Source: Chloroflexi bacterium CSP1-4
GTDB taxonomy: Bacteria; Chloroflexota; Limnocylindria; Limnocylindrales; CSP1-4
DNA: 54,896 nt
Direction: 5' to 3'
NCBI GenBank assembly: GCA_001443375.1
Contig: LDXM01000018.1
Span: 1-54,896 of the forward strand
The notes below the pieces were generated by a model. That model made no database searches and was not told the DNA's origin. It was given only the letters and a program-made list of their open reading frames with translations. Below, piece by piece: positions 18,205 through 25,163 of this stretch; within the stretch, counting starts at the first letter, position 1; each line of letters begins with the position of its first letter. A program made the position numbers and the translations under genes.

Positions 18205-19655
18205 GGCGCGCACTCCACGACGAGGCGACCGGCGTGCAGCTCCAGCACCCTCGACGCGAACGCGGCCACGAAACGCTCGTCGTGCGTGGCCGCGAGGATG
18301 GCCGTCCCGGCTGCGGCGCGGTCGCGCAACAGTGCCAGGAGACCGTCGACGGCCAGGCGGTCCTGGCCGAACGTCGGCTCGTCCAGAACGAGGAGGCGCG
18401 GCTCGCGCACGAGGACGCAGGCCAGCGAGAGCCGGCGCTGCTCGCCGCCCGAGAGCTGGTACGGGCTGCGCGTGCCGAACGAGGCGAGGGGCAGCCCGAG
18501 CGCCTCGAGGGTGGCCGCCGCGCGGGCGCGGTCGGCCGACGGGAGGCCGAGGGCGATCTCGTCGGCCACGCGCGTGGCCAGGAACTGTCGCTCCGGATCC
18601 TGGAAGATGAGACCGGCCCTGGCCGCGAGGTCGGCCGGCGCCATCCGGTGGGGCGCGTCGCCGAGCAGGTCCACGCGGCCGGCGGTCGGGCGGAGGAGGC
18701 CCACCAGGAGCCGCGCCAGGGTCGACTTGCCGCTGCCGTTCTGGCCGACCAGCGCGACGCGCTCCCCGTCGGCGACGCGGAGGTCCACGTCCAGGAGCAC
18801 GGGCCGCCCGCGCTCAAAGGCGAAGCCGAGGCCGGAGGTGGCCACGACTGCGGGCCCGGCGCCCGCGGCGGAAGACTGGGCTGCGTGGTCGACTACCACG
18901 CCGAGCTGCCGCTCCAGCGCCTCGGGCAGCCAGACGCCCTCGGCCACGAGTCGAGCGCCGTGACGCGCGACGACCTCATCGGGCGGCCCGACGGCGATCG
19001 GCCGTCGGTCGCGGCCGAGCACGAGCAGCCTGTCGGCGAGGTGCCACACGAGGTCGACACGGTGCTCGACCAGGACGATCGTGGCCGCGCGCGCGGCACG
19101 GACGGCGGCCAGCCGCTCAACGAAGGCGCGCGCGCCGGCCGGGTCCAGGTTGGCGGTCGGCTCGTCGAGCACGAGCAGGCCGGGGCGGGGAGCGAGCGCC
19201 CCGGCCAGGGCCAGCCGCTGTCGCTGGCCACCGGAGAGCGTCGCCGTCGGGTGCGCCTCGTACCCGGCGAGGCCGGCGTCGCAGAGGGCCTCGGGAACCC
19301 GGGCACGCATCGCCGGCAGCGACCACGCCCGTGATTCGAGCCCGAAGGCGACGTCATCGGCGACGCGCTCCATGACCACCTGGCGATCGGGATCCTGGAA
19401 GACGACTCCGGCATCCGCTCCGTCCACGCGGAGCGAGCCCGCGACGAGGCCGGGCACGTCGCCGCCGAGAAGGCCCGCCACGGCCAGGGCGAAGGTGCTC
19501 TTGCCCGATCCCGACGGCCCCAGGACCAGCAGGCAGCCACCCGGCTCGAGCTCGAGATCCACGCCCTCCAGCGCCGCTTCCGCCGCCCCCGCGTACCGGA
19601 AGCCGAGGCCCCGGGCGACGATCGCCGGCGGGCCGCCGCTGGCCGTCCCGCCCAC
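18201..19655 (-). CDS. ykoD: Fused double ATPase of an ECF transporter (YkoD-like)
   Basis: This 484-residue protein carries two complete ABC ATPase domains. The first has GPSGSGKST, a Q-loop FQDPDRQ, LSGGQRQR and LLVLDEPTANLD; the second has GQNGSGKST, FQDPERQ, LSGGEQRR and LLVLDEPTFGQD. YkoD of Bacillus has the same two-domain form. I placed the start at the GTG at 19655, 8 nt after the YkoE stop; a CTG overlapping that stop is possible. The frame continues upstream only as an artefact. It energises the YkoE/YkoC module. Confidence 0.9.
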   Translation of the reverse strand: MGGTASGGPPAIVARGLGFRYAGAAEAALEGVDLELEPGGCLLVLGPSGSGKSTFALAVAGLLGGDVPGLVAGSLRVDGADAGVVFQDPDRQVVMERVADDVAFGLESRAWSLPAMRARVPEALCDAGLAGYEAHPTATLSGGQRQRLALAGALAPRPGLLVLDEPTANLDPAGARAFVERLAAVRAARAATIVLVEHRVDLVWHLADRLLVLGRDRRPIAVGPPDEVVARHGARLVAEGVWLPEALERQLGVVVDHAAQSSAAGAGPAVVATSGLGFAFERGRPVLLDVDLRVADGERVALVGQNGSGKSTLARLLVGLLRPTAGRVDLLGDAPHRMAPADLAARAGLIFQDPERQFLATRVADEIALGLPSADRARAAATLEALGLPLASFGTRSPYQLSGGEQRRLSLACVLVREPRLLVLDEPTFGQDRLAVDGLLALLRDRAAAGTAILAATHDERFVAAFASRVLELHAGRLVVECAP

Positions 19656-19663
19656 CCCCGCGC

Positions 19664-20224
19664 TCAGTCGGAGTACCCGGAGAGAGCGCCGGCCTCGCGC
19701 AGGGCGCGCACGAGCAGGATCGCCGCGGCCGGCAACAGCAGGAGGCCGGAGATGGCCATCGAGCCGGCGATGACGACCACGACATCCACCGCGTACTCGC
19801 CGTAGTAGACGATCCAGTCGTGGACGAATGCCGCGGCCGAGGCGGCCAGCCCGGCGGCGATCACCACCGGCAGGTCGAAGCGCCGGTAACGCAGCGCGGC
19901 GAAGACGAGCTCGGCGGCGGCACCCTGGACGAGGCCCGAGACGAGCGTGTCCACCGCCCACTGGGAGCCGAGGAAGGCCGACAGCGACGCGGCCACCAGC
20001 TCGGCGAAGAGGGCCGCACCGGGCCGGCGCACGATGAGCGGGGCCACGAGCGCCGGCAGCAGCCACAGCCCGTACAGGAGGTTCACGGCGGGGCCCAGGA
20101 ACCCGAGCGCGCTCCAGGCGAAGCCGAAGGCCCAGAAGAAGACGCCGAAGGCGACGGCGATGACGGCCACGACGAGGATGTCGCGGGTCCGCCAGCGCCC
20201 GTCGGTGGCGGTGATCTCAGTCAT
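19664..20224 (-). CDS. ykoE: ECF transporter substrate-binding S component, YkoE family
   Basis: This 186-residue protein has about six membrane helices (TRDILVVAVIAVAFGVFFW, NLLYGLWLLPALVAP, later LLLLPAAAILLVRAL). The central GSQWAVDTLVSGLVQGAAAELVF and LPVVIAAGLAASAAAFVHDW fit the YkoE family, which binds thiamine or hydroxymethylpyrimidine. The ATG at 20224 overlaps the thiamine pyrophosphokinase stop (ATGA). The TPP riboswitch of the operon supports this substrate class. Confidence 0.88.
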   Translation of the reverse strand: MTEITATDGRWRTRDILVVAVIAVAFGVFFWAFGFAWSALGFLGPAVNLLYGLWLLPALVAPLIVRRPGAALFAELVAASLSAFLGSQWAVDTLVSGLVQGAAAELVFAALRYRRFDLPVVIAAGLAASAAAFVHDWIVYYGEYAVDVVVVIAGSMAISGLLLLPAAAILLVRALREAGALSGYSD

Positions 20225-20922
20225 GGCAGGACTCCCTCCTCATGGATCTCGATGACGAGCAGACGGCCGGCGCGCACGGCGACGCTGGCGCGACGGTCGA
20301 TGCGGACATTGGAAAGACCGCGGCTGGGCCCCGCTGCCAGCGGCTCGTCCCGCAGCGGATAGGCGAGCCCCTCGGTCGTCACCCCGTCGGCGTCACCGCC
20401 GAAGGCGAGCAGGGTGACGAGATCGCCGGGGCGCCCGGAGAGGTCGAGGCGGCCGGGCGCCGTGAGCAGGCGGACCCGAGTCCGCTCGTCGAGGAGCACC
20501 ACCTCGCGGCCGGCGGCCTCGGGCAGGGCCAGCAGCCAAACGTTGGCCAGGGCATGGTCGAAGCGGGATCCGCCCAGCGCGCCCAGGATCGTCACGGCCA
20601 CCGGATCGCGCGCCAGCGCGGCACGCAGGGCCAGCTCGGCGTCGGAGGCGTCCTTCGCCGCGGGCCAGGTCTCGACCTCGATCCCCTCGTGGCGGAGGCG
20701 CTCGACCTCCGAGGGCGCCAACGAGTCCAGGTCGCCCACGACGAGGTCCGGGCGGAGCCCGAGCCTGGTCGCGCCCAGGGCGCCACCGTCGGCTGCGACG
20801 ACGAGGCCACGACCTTCGGACCAGCCCGGCCATGCAGCGTCCAGCGCGGGACGCGCCGGCACGTCGCCGTCGGCGATGACGACGGCGCGGGCGAGGCGGG
20901 GGGCGATCGAGCGGCCGGACAT
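20221..20922 (-). CDS. thiN: Thiamine pyrophosphokinase
   Basis: This 233-residue cytosolic enzyme converts thiamine and ATP to thiamine pyrophosphate and AMP. Visible marks are VVAADGGA, LGLRPDLVVGDLDSL (the DxxxGDLDS substrate/Mg site), KDASDAELAL (the KDxTD-like block) and ILGALGGSRFDHALAN, all family hallmarks. The C-terminal half is the beta-rich domain (GLSNVRI). It is the first gene after the TPP riboswitch and couples uptake by the following ECF transporter to cofactor formation. The GGAGGT at 6-nt spacing decides the ATG at 20922 and lies in a stem. Confidence 0.95.
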   Translation of the reverse strand: MSGRSIAPRLARAVVIADGDVPARPALDAAWPGWSEGRGLVVAADGGALGATRLGLRPDLVVGDLDSLAPSEVERLRHEGIEVETWPAAKDASDAELALRAALARDPVAVTILGALGGSRFDHALANVWLLALPEAAGREVVLLDERTRVRLLTAPGRLDLSGRPGDLVTLLAFGGDADGVTTEGLAYPLRDEPLAAGPSRGLSNVRIDRRASVAVRAGRLLVIEIHEEGVLP

Positions 20923-20927
20923 GGGAC

Positions 20928-20955
20928 GACCTCCGTCGGTGGCGGGACGGAGGTC
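20928..20955 (-). promoter_or_regulatory. Hairpin that masks the thiN ribosome-binding site
   Basis: A perfect 10-bp inverted repeat, gacctccgtc (20928-20937) and gacggaggtc (20946-20955) with an 8-nt loop, lies between the riboswitch and thiN. On the minus strand its 3' arm contains GGAGGT, the Shine-Dalgarno sequence 6 nt before the ATG. This is what an expression platform blocking translation would look like. Confidence 0.8.
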
Positions 20956-20960
20956 GCGGC

Positions 20961-21055
20961 GTGGACTCCCTTCGCTGGTACGAACCAGATCAGGTTCCGA
21001 GGGTCTGCGGGCGATGCCGCACTCTCAGCGCCTCGTGGGCGCTCCCCTGTCCCGT
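20961..21055 (-). promoter_or_regulatory. TPP riboswitch (THI element)
   Basis: The minus strand shows the conserved core: GCGCTGAGAGTGC, then GACCC, GGAACCTGATCTGG, TACCAGCGAAGGGA, enclosed by a GGAC/GTCC closing helix (21049-21052 with 20963-20966). It binds thiamine pyrophosphate and controls the thiN-ykoE-ykoD-ykoC operon. The downstream hairpin suggests control of translation initiation. Confidence 0.97.
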
Positions 21056-21088
21056 CTTCGGTTGTGCCCGAATCCTACACCCGCCCCC

Positions 21089-21781
21089 CTAGGACCGTCC
21101 CGCCACGGCCGCCGCCACGGCCGCGGCGACGGTCGGGGCAACCCAGTGCGCGCCCGACTTGCGCAGCCGACCCCGCTCGGCAGCGCCGGTCAGGACGCCC
21201 ACGGCGGTCGCGCCCGCACGACGGGCCATGGCCATGTCGTCGTCGGCGTCCCCGACCAGGACCAGGTCCGCCGGCTGGAGGCGGAGGTAGCGCGCGGCCA
21301 GCTGCACGGGCGCCGGATCCGGCTTCGAGTGCGGCACCTCGTCGCCGAACACGAGAGCGTCGAAGGCGCCCTCGAGACCGTTGGCGCGCATCTCCAGCTC
21401 GACCCGCGCGCGGTGGCCGGCCGTGACGACCGCGAGCTGTACGCCGGCCTCGCGCAGCGCCGCCAGCGCCTCCTCCGTGCCCGCCACGAGGCCTGCGACC
21501 TCCGTCTCGTAGAGTGCCACCCAGCGCCGGTCGGCCTCCGGCCAGAACTCCTCCGCGAGACCGACGCGGCGGTAGATGCGCCGCCAGTCGGGGGCGTAGT
21601 GGGCGCGGAAGTCGGCCTCGTCGAAGGGGATGCCGAACTCCCCGAAGAGCTGGCGGTAGGTCGCGTGCGTGCGCCCGATCGAGTCGATCAGCGTGCCGTC
21701 CCAGTCGAACGCCCAGGCGCTCGCTGCTTGGAGCCGCGCGGCCACGGAGCGGGGTGGGCGCGAGCGGTCGAGGAGGCGCAT
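21089..21781 (-). CDS. HAD-family phosphatase (phosphoglycolate/pyrophosphatase type)
   Basis: This 230-residue cytosolic hydrolase has all four HAD motifs: FDWDGTLIDS (nucleophile Asp), AVVTAG (motif II), HSKPDPAP with the catalytic Lys, and LVGDADDDMAMARRAG (metal-binding acids). The helical cap between motifs I and II is of the phosphoglycolate phosphatase/PpaX kind. The substrate is unknown. It lies upstream of the TPP-regulated operon on the same strand but is separated by the riboswitch. TACGAT (21791-21796, minus) lies 9 nt before the ATG. Confidence 0.9.
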   Translation of the reverse strand: MRLLDRSRPPRSVAARLQAASAWAFDWDGTLIDSIGRTHATYRQLFGEFGIPFDEADFRAHYAPDWRRIYRRVGLAEEFWPEADRRWVALYETEVAGLVAGTEEALAALREAGVQLAVVTAGHRARVELEMRANGLEGAFDALVFGDEVPHSKPDPAPVQLAARYLRLQPADLVLVGDADDDMAMARRAGATAVGVLTGAAERGRLRKSGAHWVAPTVAAAVAAAVAGRS

Positions 21782-21790
21782 GGGGCCGCC

Positions 21791-21796
21791 ATCGTA
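21791..21796 (-). promoter_or_regulatory. -10 box of the HAD phosphatase gene
   Basis: TACGAT on the minus strand ends 9 nt before the ATG at 21781. Confidence 0.4.
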
Positions 21797-21820
21797 GCGG
21801 GTGAGGGCCGGGTCGCGTGC

Positions 21821-21826
21821 TAGACT
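21821..21826 (+). promoter_or_regulatory. -10 box of the YbaK-like gene (leaderless type)
   Basis: TAGACT ends 7 nt before the GTG at 21834. Confidence 0.5.
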
Positions 21827-21833
21827 CCCGCCC

Positions 21834-22400
21834 GTGCCCGAGACGCTCCACCCCGCACATCAGCGCGTCCTCGACGCGGCCGCGCGGAAGGGCGTGACCC
21901 TGCAGGTCGTCACGTTCCCCGAGAGCACGCACACGGCCGAGGAGGCTGCCCGCGCGGTCGGCGCGGAGCTGGGCCAGATCGTCAAGAGTCTCGTGTTCGT
22001 GGCCCCCGACGATGATGGCGCAGCCCAGCCGATCGTCGTGCTCGTGAGCGGCGTCAACCGCGTGGACGTCGCCCGTCTGGCCGCCGTCGCCGGCGAGCCG
22101 GCCATCCGCCGCGCCAGCGCGCGCGAGGCGGACGAGCTGACTGGCTTCGTCATCGGCGGCATCCCGCCCATCGGCCACGCCCGGTCGCTGCGCGTGATCA
22201 TGGACCCCGACCTGGGCCGCTTCACCACCGTGTGGGCCGCGGCCGGCACGCAGAACGCCGTCTTCGAGGTGCCGCCGGCGACCCTGCGCATGCTGGCCAA
22301 CGCGATCGTGGCGCCTATCGCCGAGGATCGCGGCGAGAAGGGCACCGGACTCGCGGACGCGGGCGCCTCGTCGCCGGCCGGCGCGCCGTCGGGAGCGTGA
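21834..22400 (+). CDS. YbaK/EbsC (ProX-type) aminoacyl-tRNA deacylase
   Basis: This 188-residue protein has the YbaK/EbsC fold motifs: STHTAEEAARAVG, GQIVKSLVFV with the catalytic Lys, VNRVDVARLA, TGFVIGGIPPIGH and WAAAGTQNAVFEV. The family edits mischarged tRNAs, for example Ala- or Cys-tRNA(Pro), in the cytosol; the tRNA here is not predictable. The GTG start is supported by the TAGACT box 7 nt before it. The stop overlaps the next gene's GTG (GTGA). Confidence 0.92.
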   Translation: MPETLHPAHQRVLDAAARKGVTLQVVTFPESTHTAEEAARAVGAELGQIVKSLVFVAPDDDGAAQPIVVLVSGVNRVDVARLAAVAGEPAIRRASAREADELTGFVIGGIPPIGHARSLRVIMDPDLGRFTTVWAAAGTQNAVFEVPPATLRMLANAIVAPIAEDRGEKGTGLADAGASSPAGAPSGA

Positions 22401-22972
22401 CCGGGACCGAGGCGCAGCGCTCGGCCGTCCAGTATCCGGGCGGCCTCGCGGCGCGCTACCGCTGGGCCGGCAGCGACCGGGCCGCGGCGGTCTTCGCCCT
22501 GACCGAGGCGGGCGGCGACCTCGTCGATCACGGTCCTCTCGTCTCCGCTGACCCCGACCGCCTCTGCCGCGCGGAGCTGCGGGTCGAAGGCCCGCTCGGC
22601 GCGTGGACGGCCCGCTTCGCCTCGCCCATCTTCGACGAGCCGCAGGGGCTGTTGTGGGACACGGCCGGGCTGCTCGTCGTGAAGTTCGGCTTCCGCGTCT
22701 ACGCCCTCAGGGGACGGACCGGCGAGCTGCGCTGGAGTCACGCCTGCGGCACGCCCATCGTCGCCCTGCTCGGCTCGTCGCGGCTGTCGCACGTGCTCGT
22801 GCAGGGGGAGGTGGAGACGGTGGCGCTGCGCGAGGACGGCCGGGTGGCCTGGCGGGTGGCGCATGACGACGTCGTGATCGGGGCCGATCTCGTCGGCGGC
22901 CGGCTCGTGCTGACCGGCTACGACGGGCGACCGTTCGCGCTGGACCCGGCCACAGGGCGTTCGCTCCACTGA
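22397..22972 (+). CDS. Small PQQ-repeat-like protein, unknown function
   Basis: This 191-residue soluble protein begins at a GTG overlapping the YbaK-like stop. It shows beta-propeller-like strands: LVVKFGFRVYALRGRTGELRWSH is a typical PQQ-enzyme repeat, followed by EVETVALREDGRVAWRV and RLVLTGYDGRPFALDPATG, which look like further repeats. There are too few blades for a full propeller, and no signal peptide is visible. The function is unknown. Confidence 0.75.
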   Translation: MTGTEAQRSAVQYPGGLAARYRWAGSDRAAAVFALTEAGGDLVDHGPLVSADPDRLCRAELRVEGPLGAWTARFASPIFDEPQGLLWDTAGLLVVKFGFRVYALRGRTGELRWSHACGTPIVALLGSSRLSHVLVQGEVETVALREDGRVAWRVAHDDVVIGADLVGGRLVLTGYDGRPFALDPATGRSLH

Positions 22973-23045
22973 GCCATGGACTGCCACTGTGGACGGACGG
23001 TGGATAAGTCAAGCCCACAGCCGCGAACTTCGTGGATGATGCCCG

Positions 23046-23074
23046 TTGACCGGGGGACCAGCCAGCCCTAGCGT
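23046..23074 (+). promoter_or_regulatory. Near-consensus promoter without an obvious gene
   Basis: TTGACC (23046-23051), a 17-bp spacer and TAGCGT (23069-23074) make one of the best promoters in the window. Five bases later a GTG at 23080 opens a 10-codon frame ending at TAA (23110-23112). It lies in the 240-bp gap before the GIDE-like gene, so it may drive a leader peptide, a small RNA or that gene's upstream transcript. Confidence 0.4.
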
Positions 23075-23200
23075 CCCCGGTGAGCCCCGAGGGGCCCGAG
23101 AGCGATCGCTAACGGCGGAGATCACATCGAAGCCCACGCGACCCGTGAAGGTTCCTCTGGGCTCTTCGATTCGCCCTGGGATCAGCCACCGCGCCGCTGC

Positions 23201-23206
23201 TACCAT
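23201..23206 (+). promoter_or_regulatory. -10 box of the GIDE-like gene (leaderless type)
   Basis: TACCAT ends 6 nt before the GTG at 23213. Confidence 0.5.
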
Positions 23207-23212
23207 CCGGCC

Positions 23213-23938
23213 GTGCCTCCCCTCCTCCTGGCTCTCATCGGCCTCGCCGCGTGCGCCGCCGGGTTGCTCGGCCTGCGCCGCGTGGGACCGGGCTACCGCA
23301 TCGCGCGAACGCTCATCGCGGCGCCCCAGATGGCCATCGGTGACTTGCCCGCGGCCATCGAGCGCGGTGAGCCATACGTCCGAGTCCGCGGTCGCATCGC
23401 CAGCGACGAGGAGTTCCCCGACGAGAACGAGCGGCCGCTCGTCTACCGGCGCCGGCGCCTGGAGCTGGCCGAGGATCCCGCCGGTCGCCGCTGGCGCGTC
23501 CTCGAGGACGAGATCCACGCCGTCCCCTTCGGCCTCGAGGAACGCGCCGCTTACGCGGCGGTGGACGTGGCGCGACTCGATGAGGGGCTGGTCGTGATCG
23601 CTCGCGAGTCCACCGGCACGGCCGCCGACGCGCCCGACCGCGTCCCGACCGGCACGCCATCGGCGACCCCGTTGCGCCACCGCGTCCACCAGGTCTCGGC
23701 GGTGGAGCAGGCCTACGTGGCCGGCGTACCGACCATCGCCGCGGACGGTACGCCGACGCTGACCGCCGGCGCCGGCCGGCCACTCATCCTGGCCACGCTC
23801 GAGCTGGACGAGGCGATGCGGCTGCTCGCGTCCGGCCGGAGGCGCACGGTCGCGGGTGCGGCCGTCGCCCTGGTGGCCGGGCTGGCCTTCCTTGCCCTGG
23901 GACTGGCGCTGGCGATCGCCGACCTGGCCATCGCCTGA
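23213..23938 (+). CDS. Membrane protein with GIDE-like domain
   Basis: This 241-residue protein has an N-terminal membrane helix (LLLALIGLAACAAGLLGL), a soluble middle part and a C-terminal helix (VAGAAVALVAGLAFLALGLALA). The middle part shows VRGRIASDEEFPDENERPLVYRRRRLE, resembling the prokaryotic GIDE/E3-ligase-like membrane domain, a family of unknown bacterial function. No RING finger is present, so ubiquitin ligase activity is not implied. Confidence 0.6.
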   Translation: MPPLLLALIGLAACAAGLLGLRRVGPGYRIARTLIAAPQMAIGDLPAAIERGEPYVRVRGRIASDEEFPDENERPLVYRRRRLELAEDPAGRRWRVLEDEIHAVPFGLEERAAYAAVDVARLDEGLVVIARESTGTAADAPDRVPTGTPSATPLRHRVHQVSAVEQAYVAGVPTIAADGTPTLTAGAGRPLILATLELDEAMRLLASGRRRTVAGAAVALVAGLAFLALGLALAIADLAIA

Positions 23939-23975
23939 CGGGCGGCCGGCAGCCGGCCGTCGGGCCCTGCCGTGC

Positions 23976-23981
23976 TAGGCT
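23976..23981 (+). promoter_or_regulatory. -10 box of the small secreted protein gene (leaderless type)
   Basis: TAGGCT ends 6 nt before the GTG at 23988. Confidence 0.5.
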
Positions 23982-23987
23982 CCGACG

Positions 23988-24230
23988 GTGCCGACCCTCG
24001 GTGTCCGCCGCGCCATCGTGGCCGGACTGCTCCTTGCCGCCCTCCTGCTCCTCCCGACGATGGCCTCGGCTGCGACGCCGTCGCCGACACCGCTCTCGAG
24101 CGGCGACCCGCGCGGCGGCACGGCGCCGTCGCTGACCGGGGATCCGCTGCTGGCGGCAGCGGGCGTGATCCTTGTCGGCCTCGCCACGGCCGGCCTGGCG
24201 ATCCTCTACGTACGGCTCGGACGGGAGTGA
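23988..24230 (+). CDS. Small exported membrane protein, unknown function
   Basis: This 80-residue protein has a signal-like N-terminus (VAGLLLAALLLLPTMASAA), a Pro/Ser/Gly-rich stretch and a C-terminal membrane helix (LAAAGVILVGLATAGLAILYV). It looks like a type I membrane protein with a short external loop. I recognise no family. Its stop overlaps the GTG of the M23 peptidase gene (GTGA), so the two are probably coupled. Confidence 0.65.
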   Translation: MPTLGVRRAIVAGLLLAALLLLPTMASAATPSPTPLSSGDPRGGTAPSLTGDPLLAAAGVILVGLATAGLAILYVRLGRE

Positions 24231-25066
24231 ACCGCGCCGCGCGCGGCGGTCGGCCCACGGCCCTGCTGCCTGGCCTGGTCGCGCTCGTCCTGGGGATCGC
24301 CTCGGTGGCCTGCACGGCTATCGGGCCGGACCCGATCCCCTCGCCGTCGCCCTCGCCGACGGCCAGCCCGAGTCCCTCGCCGTCACCTTCGCCGTCCCCG
24401 ACGGCGATCCCGAGCCCATCGCCGTCACCATCGCCGTCACCCTCGCCCTCGCCGTCGCCGACGGCGAGTCCCCCCTCGAGCCCGCCAGCGGGGTCCGCAC
24501 CCACCAGCGTGAAGGGCTTCGCGCTGCGCAAGACGGTCGTGCCGATGGACTTTCCGCTGGCGCGCAAGGTCCGCTACCGCTACTTCAGCGGCTTCCTCGA
24601 GCCGCGCGTCGGCCAGGTGCGCTGGTACAACCACGCCCGCGGAAAGACGAGCGACGGCACGCTCTTGCGGGCGCACGACGGCGTCGACATCTACGCGGCG
24701 ATGCGGACGCCGCTGCTGGCGGTCGTCAGCGGCACGATCGTCGATCCAGCCACGGTCTGGAAGCCGTGGAATCCGGCGCGCTACGGGCTGACCGTAGTGA
24801 TCCAGTCCGGTGAGCCCACGAGCCTCGGCTACCGGGCGCTCTACGCCCACCTCGACAGCGTCGCGGTGAAGATCGGGCAGCACGTGGAGCGCGGAGACGT
24901 GCTGGGCCGGCTGGGCATCACCGGCAACGCCCGGCGCACCAACCCCCACGTGCACTTCGAGCTCCGGGCACCGTTCCTCATCCCGGTGCGAGAGGCCGGC
25001 AGTACCCGACGCCTCGACGCCTTCGATCCCTACCCCAGCCTGGTGCGGGCGGATCCCAAGCGCTGA
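24227..25066 (+). CDS. M23-family metallopeptidase with Ser/Pro-rich linker, probable lipoprotein
   Basis: This 279-residue protein has a hydrophobic N-terminus ending in ASVACTAIG, a near-lipobox, then some 50 residues of Ser-Pro repeats (encoded about 24330-24490). The C-terminal domain is LytM/M23-like, with zinc motifs HDGVDIYA (HxxxD) and HVHFEL (HxH), plus YALYAHLDS-like and GDVLGRLGITGN. Such enzymes cleave peptidoglycan cross-links; the linker would carry the domain out into the wall. The GTG overlaps the previous stop. Confidence 0.88.
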   Translation: MNRAARGGRPTALLPGLVALVLGIASVACTAIGPDPIPSPSPSPTASPSPSPSPSPSPTAIPSPSPSPSPSPSPSPSPTASPPSSPPAGSAPTSVKGFALRKTVVPMDFPLARKVRYRYFSGFLEPRVGQVRWYNHARGKTSDGTLLRAHDGVDIYAAMRTPLLAVVSGTIVDPATVWKPWNPARYGLTVVIQSGEPTSLGYRALYAHLDSVAVKIGQHVERGDVLGRLGITGNARRTNPHVHFELRAPFLIPVREAGSTRRLDAFDPYPSLVRADPKR

Positions 25067-25086
25067 CGCGGCCCCGCGGGGCCGCG
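25067..25086. terminator. GC-rich 20-bp palindrome after the M23 gene
   Basis: CGCGGCCCCGCGGGGCCGCG is perfectly self-complementary and begins at the base after the M23 stop codon. There is no U-tract. A smaller hairpin, ATGGTCC-CA-GGACCAT (25088-25103), follows directly. Together they may end transcription before the GGDEF gene. Confidence 0.5.
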
Positions 25087-25116
25087 CATGGTCCCAGGAC
25101 CATCCGGTCATGGCAA

Positions 25117-25163
25117 GTTCTGGTAGGTAGGCCCCATGCTCGCACCGAGCGACCTACCAGAAC
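25117..25163. promoter_or_regulatory. 12-bp perfect inverted repeat around the start codon of the HTH-GAF-GGDEF gene
   Basis: GTTCTGGTAGGT (25117-25128) and ACCTACCAGAAC (25152-25163) are exact inverse copies separated by 23 bp. The ATG at 25136 lies between them and a TAGGTA hexamer overlaps the left arm. It could be an operator for the gene's own HTH domain or an mRNA stem covering the start. Confidence 0.75.

Noticed and set aside
17446..21055. Cobalt or nickel ECF (CbiMNQO) identity for the first transporter
   Set aside because: The TPP riboswitch, thiamine pyrophosphokinase and YkoE-like S component point to thiamine or its precursor.
23000..23010. DnaA-box-like GTGGATAAGTC as part of an origin
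   Set aside because: Only two such sequences 28 kb apart, no AT-rich region and no dnaA or parA gene.
24330..24490. Tandem short repeat that might look like a CRISPR or minisatellite
   Set aside because: It encodes the Ser-Pro linker of the M23 lipoprotein in frame and has no spacers.
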